This document shows, piece after piece, positions 22,777-36,190 of a DNA stretch of 64,000 bases. Under the pieces are notes generated by a model. The model searched no databases, was not told where the DNA came from, and was given only the letters and a program-made list of their open reading frames with translations. This stretch comes from Cavia porcellus (lineage: Eukaryota > Chordata > Mammalia > Rodentia > Caviidae): NCBI RefSeq assembly GCF_034190915.1, contig NW_026947485.1:52267337-52331336 (forward strand), read 5' to 3'. Each line of letters opens with the position of its first letter. Position 1 is the stretch's first letter. Made by a program: the position numbers and the translations under genes.

Positions 22777-24700
22777 TTTCATCATGTTTTTATGGAGCTA
22801 CATTATCTCATACAAGCATATACAGACAAATGAAGAGATTTTGTTAATCAAGTTTAGAACATTAAACATGAACGGCTCTTTCCTCATCAGACCTTTAAAA
22901 ATAAAAACAGGCCAAAAATTTCAATTATTGGTAGTTCTGAAAAAAGCAGTATTATTAAAAGATGGAAAGACTGTTAGATATTACAAATGAGGAATTTATA
23001 GAACAGGAAAGAAAAATTTAGTAAAAGTTGATTAAATGTTTGTTGAGCTCCAATAATATGGTAGGCATTGTGGAGTATTTAAAAGTGGTTCCTGGCCTGT
23101 TCTTGTTTTTGTTTTTTAACTGTTTTTGTTAACAGATCAGGTTAGCAGCTTTGAAAAAGAATTTAAAGCCCATAATTTATACAAATCCTAAACAAGAAAC
23201 GTATTAGTTCTTCAAAGCATATTGATATTTTTTAACCATGGATTTTAGCTTTCATGTGATAAAACTTTTAGTGATTTTCTTACCATGTCTTGTTAAGGCT
23301 TAAGTTCCTCATTTACATATTTGATGTCTCTCAGGAGACAGACAAGCTTCAAGTTAATTATCTATGTAGCTGTAAGAACTCTTGTTTCCCAGTTAAGAAC
23401 TCTTCAAAAGAAAACTAATAGTTATTAAATGTTACACTGAGTCACCAAAAGTAATCAAGATACACAATAAGAGGCACTAAACAGACACTTAAATTTAATA
23501 AAAGCCTCAACTTTTTGCAAGATAAATGAAATATAAATCAATTAAATCTCTTGCAGTAATTTTCAGGGAAAATAGGCCCAGAAACCAAACAGCTAAAATA
23601 TCTGCTCTATTAAGTGATTAGGTCTGATGGAAGCTTGAACAAATTTTAAAATTTGAGAAATAGACCAAATGAACCCAGGTTTATAATAGATCTATAACTA
23701 AAGAAATGCATGTCAAAAAATTCTGGCATCTTCTCCATCGAATGTGTGTCAGAGTATACAGTGAATGTGTGCCTATATGTGCATGTACACATAATCTATA
23801 AAAATATAAAATACATGAATGCTATATGCTACTTTGAGACAAATACATGCTTTACTTTAATGACAAGATAATACATACTGAGGGAAATTATAATCATTTG
23901 ATCATAAAGTCTATTAAAGATCAGCTTTATGGGCTGATAAGACAGGAAAAAAAAAAGAAGGGCAACCATAAGATAGACTTGAGTTGCAACTGGGAAATTG
24001 GAACCACAGCTATCAGGTGAGTTAATTAATCTGGGTATCGTTCAGTAAATGAAAGTGTGCCATCTATTTCACAAGGGTCCATTGTGTCTTGCATGTGAAA
24101 CAAATTTACCCTGTTTGATTAAGGATTACTGATTGCCTCCAATTTATTATATGCATCCTATAATTAAGTCACAATGAGTTCGAATGAAATGGGGATGGTC
24201 TCCTCCACAAAGAAGACAACAAGCTCATTCTAGGAAGACCTTGGGGGTCATTCAAGAAGCAATTAAATGTTCTCTAGGGTGCCTTAAAAGGAAAAGAGCT
24301 TGATGGGCTGAACACATTTACTTAAATTCATGCTTCTCAATATTCTCCTGCTCTTATGGAGACAAATGAAACCAAGACATAAAATAACTCAAGGCTCGAT
24401 CTGCAAGGAAAACAATACTGCTGCTCTTATATACCAAGGAAGACGTTAGTGAATAAATAATCTGTATGACACAGAAGGTAAAAGGAGCATTTGCCAAAGT
24501 GGTAGACTATGTCAGAATCTGTTTACAAGGAGCTAAGCACACTAACAGGTTCTGAAAGAGTGATCACCCAAAGTCATACTTTTTTCTGTATTTAAAGAGA
24601 AAAAAAAGGATAAATTCTTTGCTTGAGGAATAAAATGAAAAGAAACAAAATTGGCACTTGTGTTGTGCCCTCATATATATTTCTCCATATTTTCATAAAT
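22777..24700. other. Unassigned AT-rich sequence
   Basis: No gene or confidently named repeat. The longest frames are about 68 codons and look random. Confidence 0.5.
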
Positions 24701-24704
24701 GCTG

Positions 24705-25260
24705 TTATAAGAAAAATTATACTAGATAGCTATTTAGAAAGGCAAAGAAGACTTTATTCAGTATTATGACAATACAGCAGAGTGATCAAACTCAACTCCA
24801 TTGAAGCATAAAGCGGAGAGTTTTTAAGGACTGAGGTAGGTATCTAGTTGGAAAGTGCTGGCAGCTTTAAAGAAGATGTTTGTCAATGTGATTAGGCCCT
24901 CTGCATTTGCTAATTGGCACTTTTGTAAGTCAAGCTCCTAGCTTCTCACAGAGACTGGGAGAGGGGGACCCTGTACTTCTTAATGCTCATAGCTCTGGAA
25001 GGAGTTTTATATTTTAAAGGAGCAGAGAAAGAATTTACAATTGTTAGGTGCCTTTAAAGTAAATCATCTAAGAAAAGGGAGGTCAGAGACCATCGGAAGA
25101 AACCTATTTAATGCTTGGTCAACTTGTGAGGGTGCAGTACACGTTAGAGATTAACACAGCCTCACACAGACATAGCATCATCTTCCTGGAACTATCCCCT
25201 TTCTAACGAACCCCTGGGGGAACACAGGTCCTAAGAGGTACCAATTTGCAAAGAGTTGAT
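24705..25260 (-). repeat. Possible old solo LTR (reverse)
   Basis: 'gaagactttattcagtatta' near 24748 reads on the minus strand as an LTR-like AATAAAG polyadenylation region. The segment has LTR-like length and composition, ending near 'cctgggggaacacaggtcct' at 25212. I could not find clean TG...CA ends or a target duplication, so this is tentative. Confidence 0.3.
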
Positions 25261-28200
25261 AGGAATGATTGAACTATTGAAGTAACTAAGATGGAATAAT
25301 TAAAAGACTAGTTTTTACACTTTAAAGAAATAATTTTACTTGCATAGTAGTCAAATTGTGGAAACCTCGTTGACTGATATATAACTCAGAAATTATTTGC
25401 AGAAATGTCTTTGTTTTCAGCATATTTCCAGAAATCATATTGGTATACACAGAATGCATGTTACTTATAATAGAAAAATAAATTTCAAAAGGAATCAGAA
25501 GAATTCAGTGTAAGTGTCCATCACATGAAGCATTCAGTTCACCAACTTGAGAACATTTTTATTCACTCTGAGTTTATCTCCCTTATCTTTAAAGACAATA
25601 GACCCTGCCCTGTTTACCTCACTGTGGATGATAGAGAGGCAGAAAAACATAAAACATGTAGTCAAAAGAAATACCAGACAGAAAAGTAGTGGTGAGGTCA
25701 GAGTGGACTTAAGAGCTATATTTAGGTCGTTTTTTCTCTGACACCTAGAAGCAATAAGCCCAATAAAGAAATATCTCCAAGAAAATGGTATGATGCAATT
25801 TTTTATTTGAGAAAAATCATCCTACTGGTAATGTGAACAATGAGTGGATATAGTCCAACAGCAGAGGGAACAGAATGTGAAGGTCCAGGTGTGGCAGCTA
25901 TTGAAGCTTAAAAAGGTTGTCTCCCTAAGATAGATTATTTGCCAAGCCCTGTGGAAATACACTTGAAAGCTAAATTCAGTTAGTTTAGCAATAAAGTAGA
26001 CTGGATGGAAGCTGTTAAAAAAGTAGTGAAGAGTTGATAATGATAGTCCAATCCAGTGTACAGTAGGAATGAGGAGGCTGGACAGATTCAAGAGATGGCA
26101 AGTATTGGGATTAGTGGGGTGCCATGATGGAATGTGTCTGGGTAAAAGGGAAGGCATGTTTGCAGTTGAATGGATTAAGGCGAGAAGGTAACAGGATGGG
26201 TCCCAGAGAAATGGGAACCCCCTTCGCTCACAACAGGAAAAAAGAAAGCTCAAGTGTGGAGTGTGGTGTGAGAATTCTGCTGGCAAGCTGAAGGATTCGC
26301 ACGCCAGGTAGTGAATCTGCGATGGCAGAAACTGGAATGTGAGGGAGAACTATTTCAGAAAAGATAGAAAAGGACCAAGTGTCCTTGTTACACAGAAGAT
26401 AAGAAGAGCAGGGCTGGGAAGTGTCTTGGATGCACCACATCTCCTTAAGAAAGGAGATCCACAGGGTGTGAGTAGCAGAGGAGTGAAAGGAGAAGTGTGA
26501 ACGGTGTGTGGAGAGTGTAGGTGACTAGAGAATTCTACAGGGAGACAGAGGAGCCGTGGAGGCATCGGTGGGGAGCACCGCACCCTTGAGGGAGACATTC
26601 AGACTCAGAAGAACTGACGGTACTTAGGTGAGGAGGACGAAGAGACATAACAGACTGTCTGAAGAGCACAACCATGTGAAAGGACAATGTGAGAGCAAGT
26701 CCTCAAGCAGAAGAGGTGGCTTTTCTAATGCTATGGAAAGGAAAGAAAATAATCATTATTTGTGCAAGTATACTTATAAGGAAGGGGAAGTAGAGAGGTT
26801 GCTCCTTTTTATTTTTTCCTTTTTATCAGGTTAAGGGAAAAATCATCCGATGAAAATGAAAAAATGAGGTGAGGAGAAGTGTGAGGACAGAATTCAGAGG
26901 CTTATTACAAAGATCTGCGATAGATGCCATGAAAAGCGCAGAAAAACCTAAACAGAGGCACAGGAAATAGACGCGCTGGTGAGCAACCGAAGTTAAAAAA
27001 AAAACACGAATTTTTGGTGGCAATTGTTCCTGCAGTTGCGCATCAATTTGTGTGTGTTTCAGCTGATGTGTCCTTACAAAGAAAGAACATATTGATACAA
27101 GGTAAGAACGTTACTGGTGGTTGAAACAAAGGAAAAAAAGATAGTTTAAGATTTCTGAGAATATAGGTAGCACTAGTGTGATTAAACCAATGGACTGTGA
27201 CATCCAAGAGAGAAGGAAGGAGAGGCAGATGTAGACAGATATAGGGCAAAGAAGGATGCAAGTAGAGTTTGGATGTCCCTAAGTAAGTGGAGGTCAGTAA
27301 AAGTGTTAGGAATTTGCTAAAGGCTTAGACAGAAGATTGAAACCATAGAAAGGAATGTGTCAGTGCTCCAGAGAAGAAATCCTTGCAAATGATTCCAATG
27401 TTCTGAGTGTGGTCACCATCGTACTGAAAAAAAGTGAGGATAAAGGTCCCAGAAAGACTACGAGGAAGTGTGACTAAATGTTTTATTGAAGTATCAATGT
27501 GGAAAACAAGTCATTTTTGATGTTGTCAAGAGTTGTACTGGAAGGAAAAATAGTGCATCAAGTCTAAGCACCTGACTTGAAGTCTATAATCCAGCAAAAG
27601 CAACATTAACCGTAAAGGACTGTTTAGATTTGTCAAACAAAAATCTAGAGAGGACACTGGGAAGTAAGAAGGACAGTTTTCATACCCTAAGGGATCTGAG
27701 TTGTTAGAGAATATATAATCACACTCAAACAAATGAACACACTGGAAAACTCTAGTGGAAACTGGAGTGTAAGGAGTGGTAGGCCTCTTGGGTCAGGCGA
27801 GAAAGGAAACACTCTAAAGGATTTGAGAATACAAGAGGAGTAGGACAAAGACTTCCAGTACAACGGGACAGGAGACAGGCATGGGGAGGCTACTGGACGG
27901 AGGTACCCGTGTGAGGGAGCATTGTGCTTCATTCGGTTTAAGCACACTCAGGAATATTGCAGGGAGGCAAAGGCTAGAGCTTATCTGTTTCCCAAAAGTT
28001 CCTGATAAAAAGTTTCTCATCCTCCTGGATAAGCAGACAGTGTGCTGACAGAAAAGTCATTCTAATCATTCCTAGCAGAAAGAAAATGGAAAACAAGTCA
28101 TAAGATAAACTAACTGATCTTTCAGAAAAAAAGATAGTAGGGAATCATAAACAGATTTTATGGCTTCACAGCTCTGTTAGAACGACCCTGAGGTTATCAA

Positions 28201-28430
28201 CTACACACAGCTTTTGTTCATTCTCTTTCAGAGTTTAGATAATAAACAGAATGGTTTTGCTTGACTTATGTGTAATTTTAAAAATCGGATTTTTCTTACA
28301 TTAGATCTAAAGAAATGACCAGCAAACACCATTCAGTTGGCCCTGTCACACCAGCATCTGTCTTCACCCGCATCCTGTCACTGTCAGCAACCTCTCCTGA
28401 AAAGCCTTTCATTCCAGTCATTCTGCTCCA
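25261..28430. other. Unassigned, purine-rich region (about 25800-28030)
   Basis: The + strand is AG-rich over more than 2 kb, which creates several Ser/Pro/Leu-rich minus-strand frames (the longest, 154 codons, at 25822-26286). They lack domain signatures. The composition resembles decayed LTR or transposon sequence, but I cannot name a family and see no gene. Confidence 0.4.
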
Positions 28431-28439
28431 CCCCTCATT

Positions 28440-28775
28440 TCTGGAGCACATTATTCTTGCTGTGTCTCCTTTTCCTTGTCCCTGGTCTAGAGTAACCTTT
28501 ACTGTCCATTCGTCCACATCTTCCCTTCCTTTATGATTAGACTCTAGCTCTGTTCGACCATATACAACACATACTCTGAGGGCACTTTTTAACTCCTCGA
28601 AACACAGTGATTCACCCAAATGTAGTGAATTACAGAGATAAATGTAATGATCCACATATGTACTCTCTTGCCTTAGTATTTTACCTTCAATGTGCGATGC
28701 CTCTCCAAAAAGACTGTAAACCCTTCAAGGACAAGAGGTGCATCCTCTGCCATTGGCGTCCCGAATTCACACTCT
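28440..28775 (+). repeat. Probable L2 LINE 3' end
   Basis: 'gactgtaaacccttcaagga' at about 28712, followed by an 'aggtgcatcctctgcc'-type stretch, is the characteristic 3' end of mammalian L2 (and MIR tails). The upstream 250 bp has compatible composition. It is highly diverged, as expected for a pre-eutherian element. Confidence 0.5.
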
Positions 28776-30535
28776 GGTTCTCTCCCACTGCTGGCCTGCG
28801 ATAAAATGACTATCTTGTAGAACATTCTGTACCTGAGAATTGGGTTGGAAAGATGGCCTTAACAAAAGGAGTGCCTCTTTTGGAGAAACGCTAGGTTTCA
28901 TAATAGATTAGTGAAATATTTCAGAATAAAATGGATTGTTTATACTCCTTCACTTACAGGATCAACACTGGTAAAAGGAACATTATTTTAAAAATGTATA
29001 GTTAAGAAGGCTGATAGGATATACTGAAAATCTAGTTATAAAAGAGTCTTGCAAACAGTAAGCTTCCTGAGAAATTATCCAAGTAAGTACTGGAGGATTT
29101 GTTTTTGAGACATGCCATTAATATTTACTAAGTTAATGAAATCTAAAGAATCAATCCTAATAACTACATAAAAGTTGTTTTTCATGCTGGGATGGCCTTT
29201 GAACAGCTGCCTCATATCTGAGCACACATCTGTGCTTACAAAAGGGAAAAATAAAAGAGAAGACAAGTAAAGAGGCCACCTGCCTGTGCCAGTCTGGACC
29301 CAAGCCACTCTGTGCTGTGCAGCTGCAGCAGAGCGCTATTCTCACAGCTGGAAAATGACTGTAGATGAAGGTGGCGATTGCACAGCTAGCTCTGCAGGTT
29401 GCCATACCAGTAGCCTATTCCTCTCCCAGGCTGTGCCCATTTAGCTCTGGTATAGCAGGAATGGCAGGTGCAAAAGTGCATTAAACTCCCCAAAAGACAA
29501 TGGTCAAACCGAACCCAAACATTCTCCCCTGATGCTTTCATTAGAGTATAGGCTAATACTCATTCCAGACCTCGCTTCCAAGTGATCTGGAGGATCAAAA
29601 AATAAATAAAATACAAACTGAAATCCAAGAACTTGAATAATGAGTTAACATCTAAAATTGGGAAATAGGTTGTTTCCTTTGGGGCCTTATCCTCTGAGTT
29701 TTTTGACACAAATTTCAGGCAACAGAAAATAAAATGAAGACTAATGGAGCTCGACTTGTAAATTAGGTTAATTTAAGAATTTAAAACGACAACAAATGAA
29801 CAAAAAATCAAATTTAGAGAAAAAATATACTCACAAAATATGTTCACAAATCTACAACATTTGCAACGTGTCAACTTTAAAATGTTGAGTTGTGTTATAC
29901 TCCAAAATATGTGAAAGGAAATGGGGCTTAAAAGGAATTGAAAATGTTTGAAAGAGAAAATGTTGTTCAAACAGTAGTGAATCCACTGAAATTTCTACTA
30001 CATAAGGAGACTGATACTATCCAAGCAAATATAAACATTTACCTCTGTGTTCTGAGACTACCTGTTTGAATGCACTAAACACCATCTGCTACCTCTTTGG
30101 CACAGAATTAGATCAAGAAATATGAATACATTTTTTCTTCTTCGTTATAGAAAGTATAGCTATTTTAAACATCTCTCTCATGTTTCAGGTTTTAAAAATT
30201 ATAAACACAAGTTAACCATAAAAAGCTAGTTCACTACTTGGACATATTTTCTACCCAGTATTGAACCTGGTTTTCCACATCATGAAGACATTTGGACCAC
30301 CTACTCTGCAGAAAGGAGGTATTAGTCACTGGAGTTCAGTAAAACAGTGTTTCTGTATGTGCAAAATCAATGGAGGAAATGTAAAGGTAATAAAAGCATT
30401 ATAGGTAACCATTCCGTAATTCTAGAATGAGGAAGAATATTTGAATCTAAAAGTCTAAACTAAAGACTAAGCCAATTTTAAGATATCTGTTCAATAAAGT
30501 TAACAAAGAATAATGTCTAATAGGTATGTTGGTCA
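28776..30535. other. Unassigned sequence, no gene seen
   Basis: Short frames only. No repeat family recognised with confidence. Confidence 0.5.
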
Positions 30536-30925
30536 ACATTCCTGCTATTGGAACAAAAGACACAACACTCACAACTGGAAGGTGGGGAAATTTATTTTAG
30601 CTCAGTCTTTGATGTCTCAACCCAAGTTTGACTGGCTAAATATCATGGTGGAAGAGCATGGTGAAGTGAAATTGCTCACTTTATGAGGGCCAGAGGAGAA
30701 AGCACAGGAGAAGATACGCAAAGAAAGAAGCCAGAGACCAGATATAGTTCCCTAAAACAGAGACCCCCATGACTCGCTTCCTCTAAATGCTTAATGCTTA
30801 TCAAAAACTATGTATTCACCTCTGGAGAACCCACAGAGAAGGTTAGTGCCTTTGATTCAGTCACTTGTCCATGAGTCTCTAAATTCAGTCAACTGGACCA
30901 TCAAGACTAACAAGAACCAGAAATG
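30536..30925 (-). repeat. Degraded ERVL/MaLR-like LTR (reverse)
   Basis: Reverse-strand landmarks resemble those in the copies at 38268-38600 and 39380-39680: a minus-strand AATAAATTT motif near 30595, a 'catggtggaagagcatggtg' area, and a terminal 'cagtcaactggaccatc' block. No clear target duplication was found. Confidence 0.45.
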
Positions 30926-31555
30926 TTAAAGACTTCTCAAAAACAATAAATAATCAGGGATTAATATCAAATGGTGAAATTAAAAACAAAACCAAAAAAC
31001 AATGTAAGGGAAAGAAAAGTCAACCAAAGACAGGAAGAAGAAATATACATAGCTGAGTATTCAATCTGAATAAGTGCTAGAATATTGCAAATTAAAAGAA
31101 TTCAATTAAACTCCTATTTTATAGACCTTATTTGCAACGGGTATTAGGTAAGCTTTATTATCGCAATCCAAAAAATTGTCAAATTGCAAATTTTGGTAGA
31201 AATCTGGGATAAAAGCCTTAGTTGAAGCTTTAAAACCTATCCTGGATTCATATCCCACTCAGCTTGTTTTACCTGCTGCAGAAGAGCTGCAAATATTAGG
31301 AAGCTGTTCAACACTAAGAGTTAGCCAAAATATGAAAATAAAACTACTGTGCTCATTTGGAGGAGAATTTGGGAGCATGCCAAGAAAATTTTTGTGACCC
31401 AGCGATTTGCTTCCAAGGTATGTTCCCGGGGACTCCTGCACAATTGCTTAAGGAAACATAAATAAATACAGTGAAAGCATTTTATGAAGTATGTCTTACT
31501 TTGAAACAACAAGCCAGAAATGAACATAGCAAATATAGATAGATGTGTTTAAAAA
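30926..31555. other. Unassigned sequence
   Basis: No gene or named repeat seen. A short A-rich run at 31550-31560 precedes the SINE. Confidence 0.5.
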
Positions 31556-31561
31556 AAAAAT

Positions 31562-31755
31562 GTTAAGCCAGTTTCAGTGGCAAATGCCTATAATCCCAGC
31601 ACTCTGGAGCCTGAGGCAAGGGGTTGCAAATTCAAACCCTCCCTGTTCCATGTAGTGATTTAGTGACATGCCTATCTCAAAAAATAAAAAGAATTAGACC
31701 TGGAGATCAGTTTAAAGGCCCTGTATTCCATGCCCAGTGCCCCCCCCCAAAATGA
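31562..31755 (+). repeat. Composite B1-ID SINE
   Basis: A B1 left part ('atgcctataatcccagcact', 'gcctgaggcaagggg', 'gcctatctcaaaaaataaaa') is joined to a shorter tRNA/ID-derived right part ('agacctggagatcagtttaa' to 'ccatgcccagtgcccc'). This head-to-tail B1-dID architecture is known from squirrels, Ctenohystrica, dormice and castorimorphs, and is one reason to suspect a non-muroid rodent. Confidence 0.75.
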
Positions 31756-33730
31756 AGTAAAAATTTATTTAAAAAATATAATAACATAAGATCTCTAATA
31801 TTATTTCTAAAAAGAAATCAGAATGTGTTATGTACATGTACCTCCAGAGAAACAATATAAATGGATATGCTGCAAACAAGTTTGAATAAAAAGCCTTCAC
31901 AAAATATCAAAACTACAGTGTATAATAAGTCAAATGAAGTTTATCAGGACAAACAAGGACTTCAAAAACTCCAAGACTTAAATATTAAAATGTATAATTA
32001 TGCTTAAACTCATATTTAATCTCAGAACATAGTATTTGTGTTGAATAACAACAATTCCTGTTTTATAACTGGGAGTAGCAGATAAATTAGAGAGGCTCAT
32101 AAAGTGTGAACTTTCTGAAAACTAGGATTTCATGGATAGTACCTTTGTCAATTCTCTGCAGGTAAAACCAGCTGAAAAGAATCTGAATCCAGGACAGATT
32201 CTAAGACTTACACTAAAGCTTTTACCCCAGCTCCCTACCAAAATTATAATTCTGAGAATTTTTGGATTGAGATAATAAAGCTTACCAAATACTCATCACA
32301 AAGTCTATAAAATAGGCATTACATGGTATTATCAAAAATATTTCAATCAGGAAATAGATTGCGTGGTTGCCTACCTCACATGTGCAAGGCACCAAGTCCA
32401 ATCCCAGCACCTCCTCCTTCCTACAAGATAAGCTTTGTAGCAGCAAGTTTTTTACACTCAATAGCTAACTTATAATATTTTATTACAATTTCTGAAAATT
32501 GAATTCTGATAAGCAAGGACCATCTACTGTATACTATAAACAGATATGCATATACTAGAAAGCTAAAATGTAGAAAGATAATTAAATACACAAAGGTAGG
32601 AGAAAGCACATAGAGAGAAAATATTAAAGGTAAGTATAGTACAAAGCACATATAAGGTTGAACACAATGTAATGAAACACCTATACATCATTCAACTACA
32701 TAGAAATAGTTGCTTTGTGATTTGATAACTTATATAATCCTAAGTGACACTTAAGGTTAAAAAAGAAATCTGAGGCAGTATTCAAATTCATTTATATGAA
32801 GTTAGTAAAAGTTATAATACATTTGGAAAATAAGTTTAATAAAATTTCATAAGAAATTTCTATGAACATCAGCATTGAAAATAAATTAAATCAAAATTTT
32901 AATTATAAGAGGAATGGACAGCAGAAGATATTGTGGACTCAGAAAAGAATTCAGGATATTTTAAGAGTTGATAGGATTTCTTCCTGATAATTTATAATTT
33001 CATGGCAAAAGATAATTTTTTCCTTTTATTTAATGAAGACAAATTAACTGTATTTGTATATTCCTCAATTTGACCAAGATCAAATGGGATTCCCATAAGT
33101 AAAAGAAATAAAGAACTAAAGTAAGACAGATTAGGTTATTCTGTGACAATAATGAGAAAAGTCCAAGGGAAAAAAAGAAGGATTGAAAGTGCTTAAGAAC
33201 TTGCAGTACAAATTTTTAAAAGTCCCTGAGTCAAACCGTCTCTCTCCCTTGCTTTCTGATGAGTAGCATTTGTCTAGTTATTTAATCTTCTGTGCCTGGT
33301 CCTGATTTTTAGAAGATGAAAGTAAAGTTGAAGAGAGACTTCTGATTCTTCTTTGTTCTTTTCTATTAATTTTCTTAGATGGTATACACAGATCATTTTT
33401 ATATCAATATATTTACTTTAAAATCCATTTATTTACTTTAAAATAAGTAAGAATAAGAAAGGAGAGACAATCAGTAATTAGAATTTTATATTTTAATTTA
33501 TTTGATGAACAAGTACAATTGGTTTATTGGAAAGGTCTTTAGAAACTACATTATAATAAGTGTGATTTTTTTTTATTTGTCATGTTTTTGCCTGGGGAAA
33601 AACAACCCGTGACTGAGTATGCTATGCACCACCCAAAGACTCTTGGCTAATGCCATGGAACAGCTGAATCTAGCACAGATTCTTGTGGCCAAATTGTACA
33701 TATTCCTCAAAGAAGCTCTTTTTCATTCAT
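31756..33730. other. Unassigned AT-rich sequence with an ID-like scrap
   Basis: At 32345-32410 there is a degraded tRNA-derived SINE ('gcaaggcaccaagtccaatc' resembles the B-box end). Otherwise no gene or named repeat. Confidence 0.45.
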
Positions 33731-34044
33731 TCAAAGGTATCACAAAGTGCGAACTGTGTCAAATGTATACTGCAGTAATCCTGTTTCCTACCTAAATTCT
33801 ACGATTCTTATTTCTAAAGAACTAAAAGCAAAAAGTGTCTTCTCTTGCAAAAGAGCAGGTATTAAATGTCAAGATAAGAACAGATTCTTCCCAATTGAGA
33901 AAACAGAGGTACAAGTTTGGTTATGCTCTCCAAAATCTCACCATAACATATCAGTATCACTGTGGTCTCAGCTTCACTGTTTTCTACAGTTTTCTGTCTC
34001 CAAGGATGGATAGCACTCCAATCACAAGATGCCATTCTGGCAAT
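33731..34044. other. Unassigned sequence
   Basis: Contains frames of 88-93 codons on the + strand (33747-34116) without domain signatures or splice context. Probably chance. Confidence 0.4.
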
Positions 34045-34395
34045 AAGCTAATTCAAAGCAAGATTTTTCTCTGTGAGAGTTGTTTTGTCAACTTGATTGG
34101 AGTGAGAAACACTTAGGGTATAAACAATGCACACATCTGAATGGATCTGAGTTGGCCATGGAGCATGTCCTTGAATACTATATCTGGTCACTCGCTCCAT
34201 TTTCTTCCCCATTTCTACTTCCTGGACACAATGAGCTGCTTTGCTACAACAAACTCTTCTGCTATTAAGATTCTGCCTTTCAGCCATGGACTGAATCCTC
34301 TGAAACTGTGAATCAAATGATCCTCTACTCCTTAAAGTTGTGGGTGTCAAGAATTTAGTCTTAGCAGAAGGAAATTTGACTAATCCACCCCAGAT
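34045..34395 (+). repeat. ERVL/MaLR-like solo LTR
   Basis: It opens with 'gagagttgttttgtcaactt' and contains 'ggacacaatgagctgctttg' and 'gactgaatcctctgaaactg', ending with 'cttaaagttgtgggtgtcaa'. This landmark order recurs in rodent and other mammalian MaLR-like LTRs. It is diverged, and the AATAAA position is mutated. Confidence 0.5.
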
Positions 34396-34998
34396 GTCAA
34401 TAGGTGCTCCCATTTTCAGCAATAGTGTTTTTGTTCGGTAGCTTAATGAAATGAATTTGTAACTTTATCCTTTCAATATTTTGAATATTCATCATATCTT
34501 GGATTCAAGTAAACTCTAAATCCAGGGTTTTCTTGATCAGAACAATAATTCTAAGTTCAGCAGTCTTTTGAGTCAACCTAAATCCATTAACAAAATTTTA
34601 TTCTTTCCTGTATGGATATAGCAGTGTGTAGTTTTATGTTTATATATATATATATATATTATAACCCATATAATTATTTTAAATAATATTTAATCAATCT
34701 AAATATCCCAGTTCATTATTGATTATACATTGGTCTTGTATTTTTAAATTAATTCTCTGTCATGAAAGTTTCTGGTCAGTAAGGGTTTATTTTGTCCTAA
34801 TTCTTTTCATGTGTGGTCACAACTTAAATGCAGCACAGATGATTAAATAATGCTTTACAAAATTGTTAATAGCAGTTGGTTATTTGTACCTTGAGAAAGC
34901 TAAGTACATAATAGTTCAGAGACATAATTGACGTAAATAAGCATGTTAATTAGGTTATACAGACCTCAATTTCCTTTTCTCTAAAATGAAGACATAAA
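34396..34998. other. Unassigned AT-rich sequence with a (TA)n tract
   Basis: A TA dinucleotide run lies at 34641-34659. Nothing else was recognised. Confidence 0.6.
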
Positions 34999-35004
34999 CT
35001 CTAG

Positions 35005-35365
35005 GACCTGTGTTTTGGTTCAGACTGAGAATATTCTCCAAAGATCTCCTGTGTTTATAGGCAGGGATTTTGGGAGATGAATCATAAGGGCAGTAGGGCT
35101 GACTTGCTATTAGGAAGTGAGATCTGATCAGAAGAGAATAATCTTGGGAGCAGTGATCTGAAAGAGTATATCTCCCCCCATCTCAGGCTCCTCTCTTTGT
35201 TCTATGTTTCTTGGATACCATGATGTGAGAAGCTTTCCCCCATCTAGGCTTTCCACTGTGTCCTTTCTTCTGTTGAAGCAGCTGAACTTAGACTTAAAAA
35301 TGTGAAATCTCTTCTCCTTTAAGAGTTAGGCACCAGGTGTTGTGTCCCAGTGAGAAGAAAATGGA
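35005..35365 (+). repeat. Degraded MaLR-like LTR
   Basis: The segment holds 'ggataccatgatgtgagaag' and a C-rich 'ctttcccccatctagg', followed by 'tcctttaagagttaggcacc' and 'tgtgtcccagtgagaag'. That is the layout of the 3' half of a MaLR-type LTR. Ends and TSD are not resolved. Confidence 0.4.
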
Positions 35366-36000
35366 TTGAGTAATAAAGCAAGTGGTTAATAAAGCCATCA
35401 GACAAACAAGCCTCAGGACAGGTTGTGATAGCTGGCTACTCTAGACAAATACCTAACTGGAACAAAGGTGGTTACAAAAGACAGTGGCAGAAATAGGAAC
35501 AATAGTGGTGCTAAAAATTGTTTTCAATCCTCAATAATTTGGAGAATAGGTTATTCAATAAACTGATGTTAGCAAATTAGCTTTAGGTAAATTGGTCATT
35601 TGGCAAATTGACTTTCAGCAAAAGATGTGCCCGCTAATTGGCTTTCTATGTATTATTTTATGTAAATTCATCTGTTTCCTTTCCAAAGTAATGTTTGAAA
35701 TTAATGAAAATATCTTTTCACAAAAGGAATAATCAGTGGCTTGAAGAAGGTGGAAATGTATTCAAAATAATACATGTCAATAGTGATATTCTATCAGTAT
35801 CACAAAAGAAGTGAGAACCAAATCTGTATCCTTTGATAGCCAAAAAATTTCTTGCTCTAATGTCAAATCTAATTTGACATTAATGGAAAAGAGTACCTCA
35901 AGTCCTCTTCCCTCCAACCAAGTACATAAACGTGGATTCCCTCAAATCAGTCTCTCACAAAGTGGCATAAACTTCATAGCATTGGTAAATGAGGTCATAA
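35366..36000. other. Unassigned; short degenerate repeat at 35565-35650
   Basis: A loosely repeated 'aaattggctttt'-like unit occurs four or five times between 35565 and 35650. No gene seen. Confidence 0.45.
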
Positions 36001-36003
36001 CAG

Positions 36004-36190
36004 TCGAGCACAGTGGTATATGCCTTTAATCACAGTGCTCGGAAGATGAGGAAGGATGATTACAAATTAGATCTCAGCCTGAGCAATTTAGTGACATCAT
36101 CTCAAATAAGTAAATAAATAAAGTAAGTAAGTAAGCACAGAGTGTAGCTCCGTGTGATGACCATGGTGGATACAATCCCTAAAGGCACAC
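36004..36190 (+). repeat. Composite B1-ID SINE, diverged
   Basis: 'gcacagtggtatatgccttt' followed by 'aatcacagtgctcgg' is the B1 start. 'acatcatctcaaataagtaa' ends the B1 part, and a GTAA-repeat linker leads to an ID-like right part ('cacagagtgtagctccgtgt'). This is the same architecture as the copy at 31562-31755. Confidence 0.65.

Noticed and set aside
25822..26286. 154-codon minus-strand reading frame
   Set aside because: It arises from AG-rich + strand composition. It is Ser/Leu/Phe/His-rich with no domain signature, splice or promoter context.
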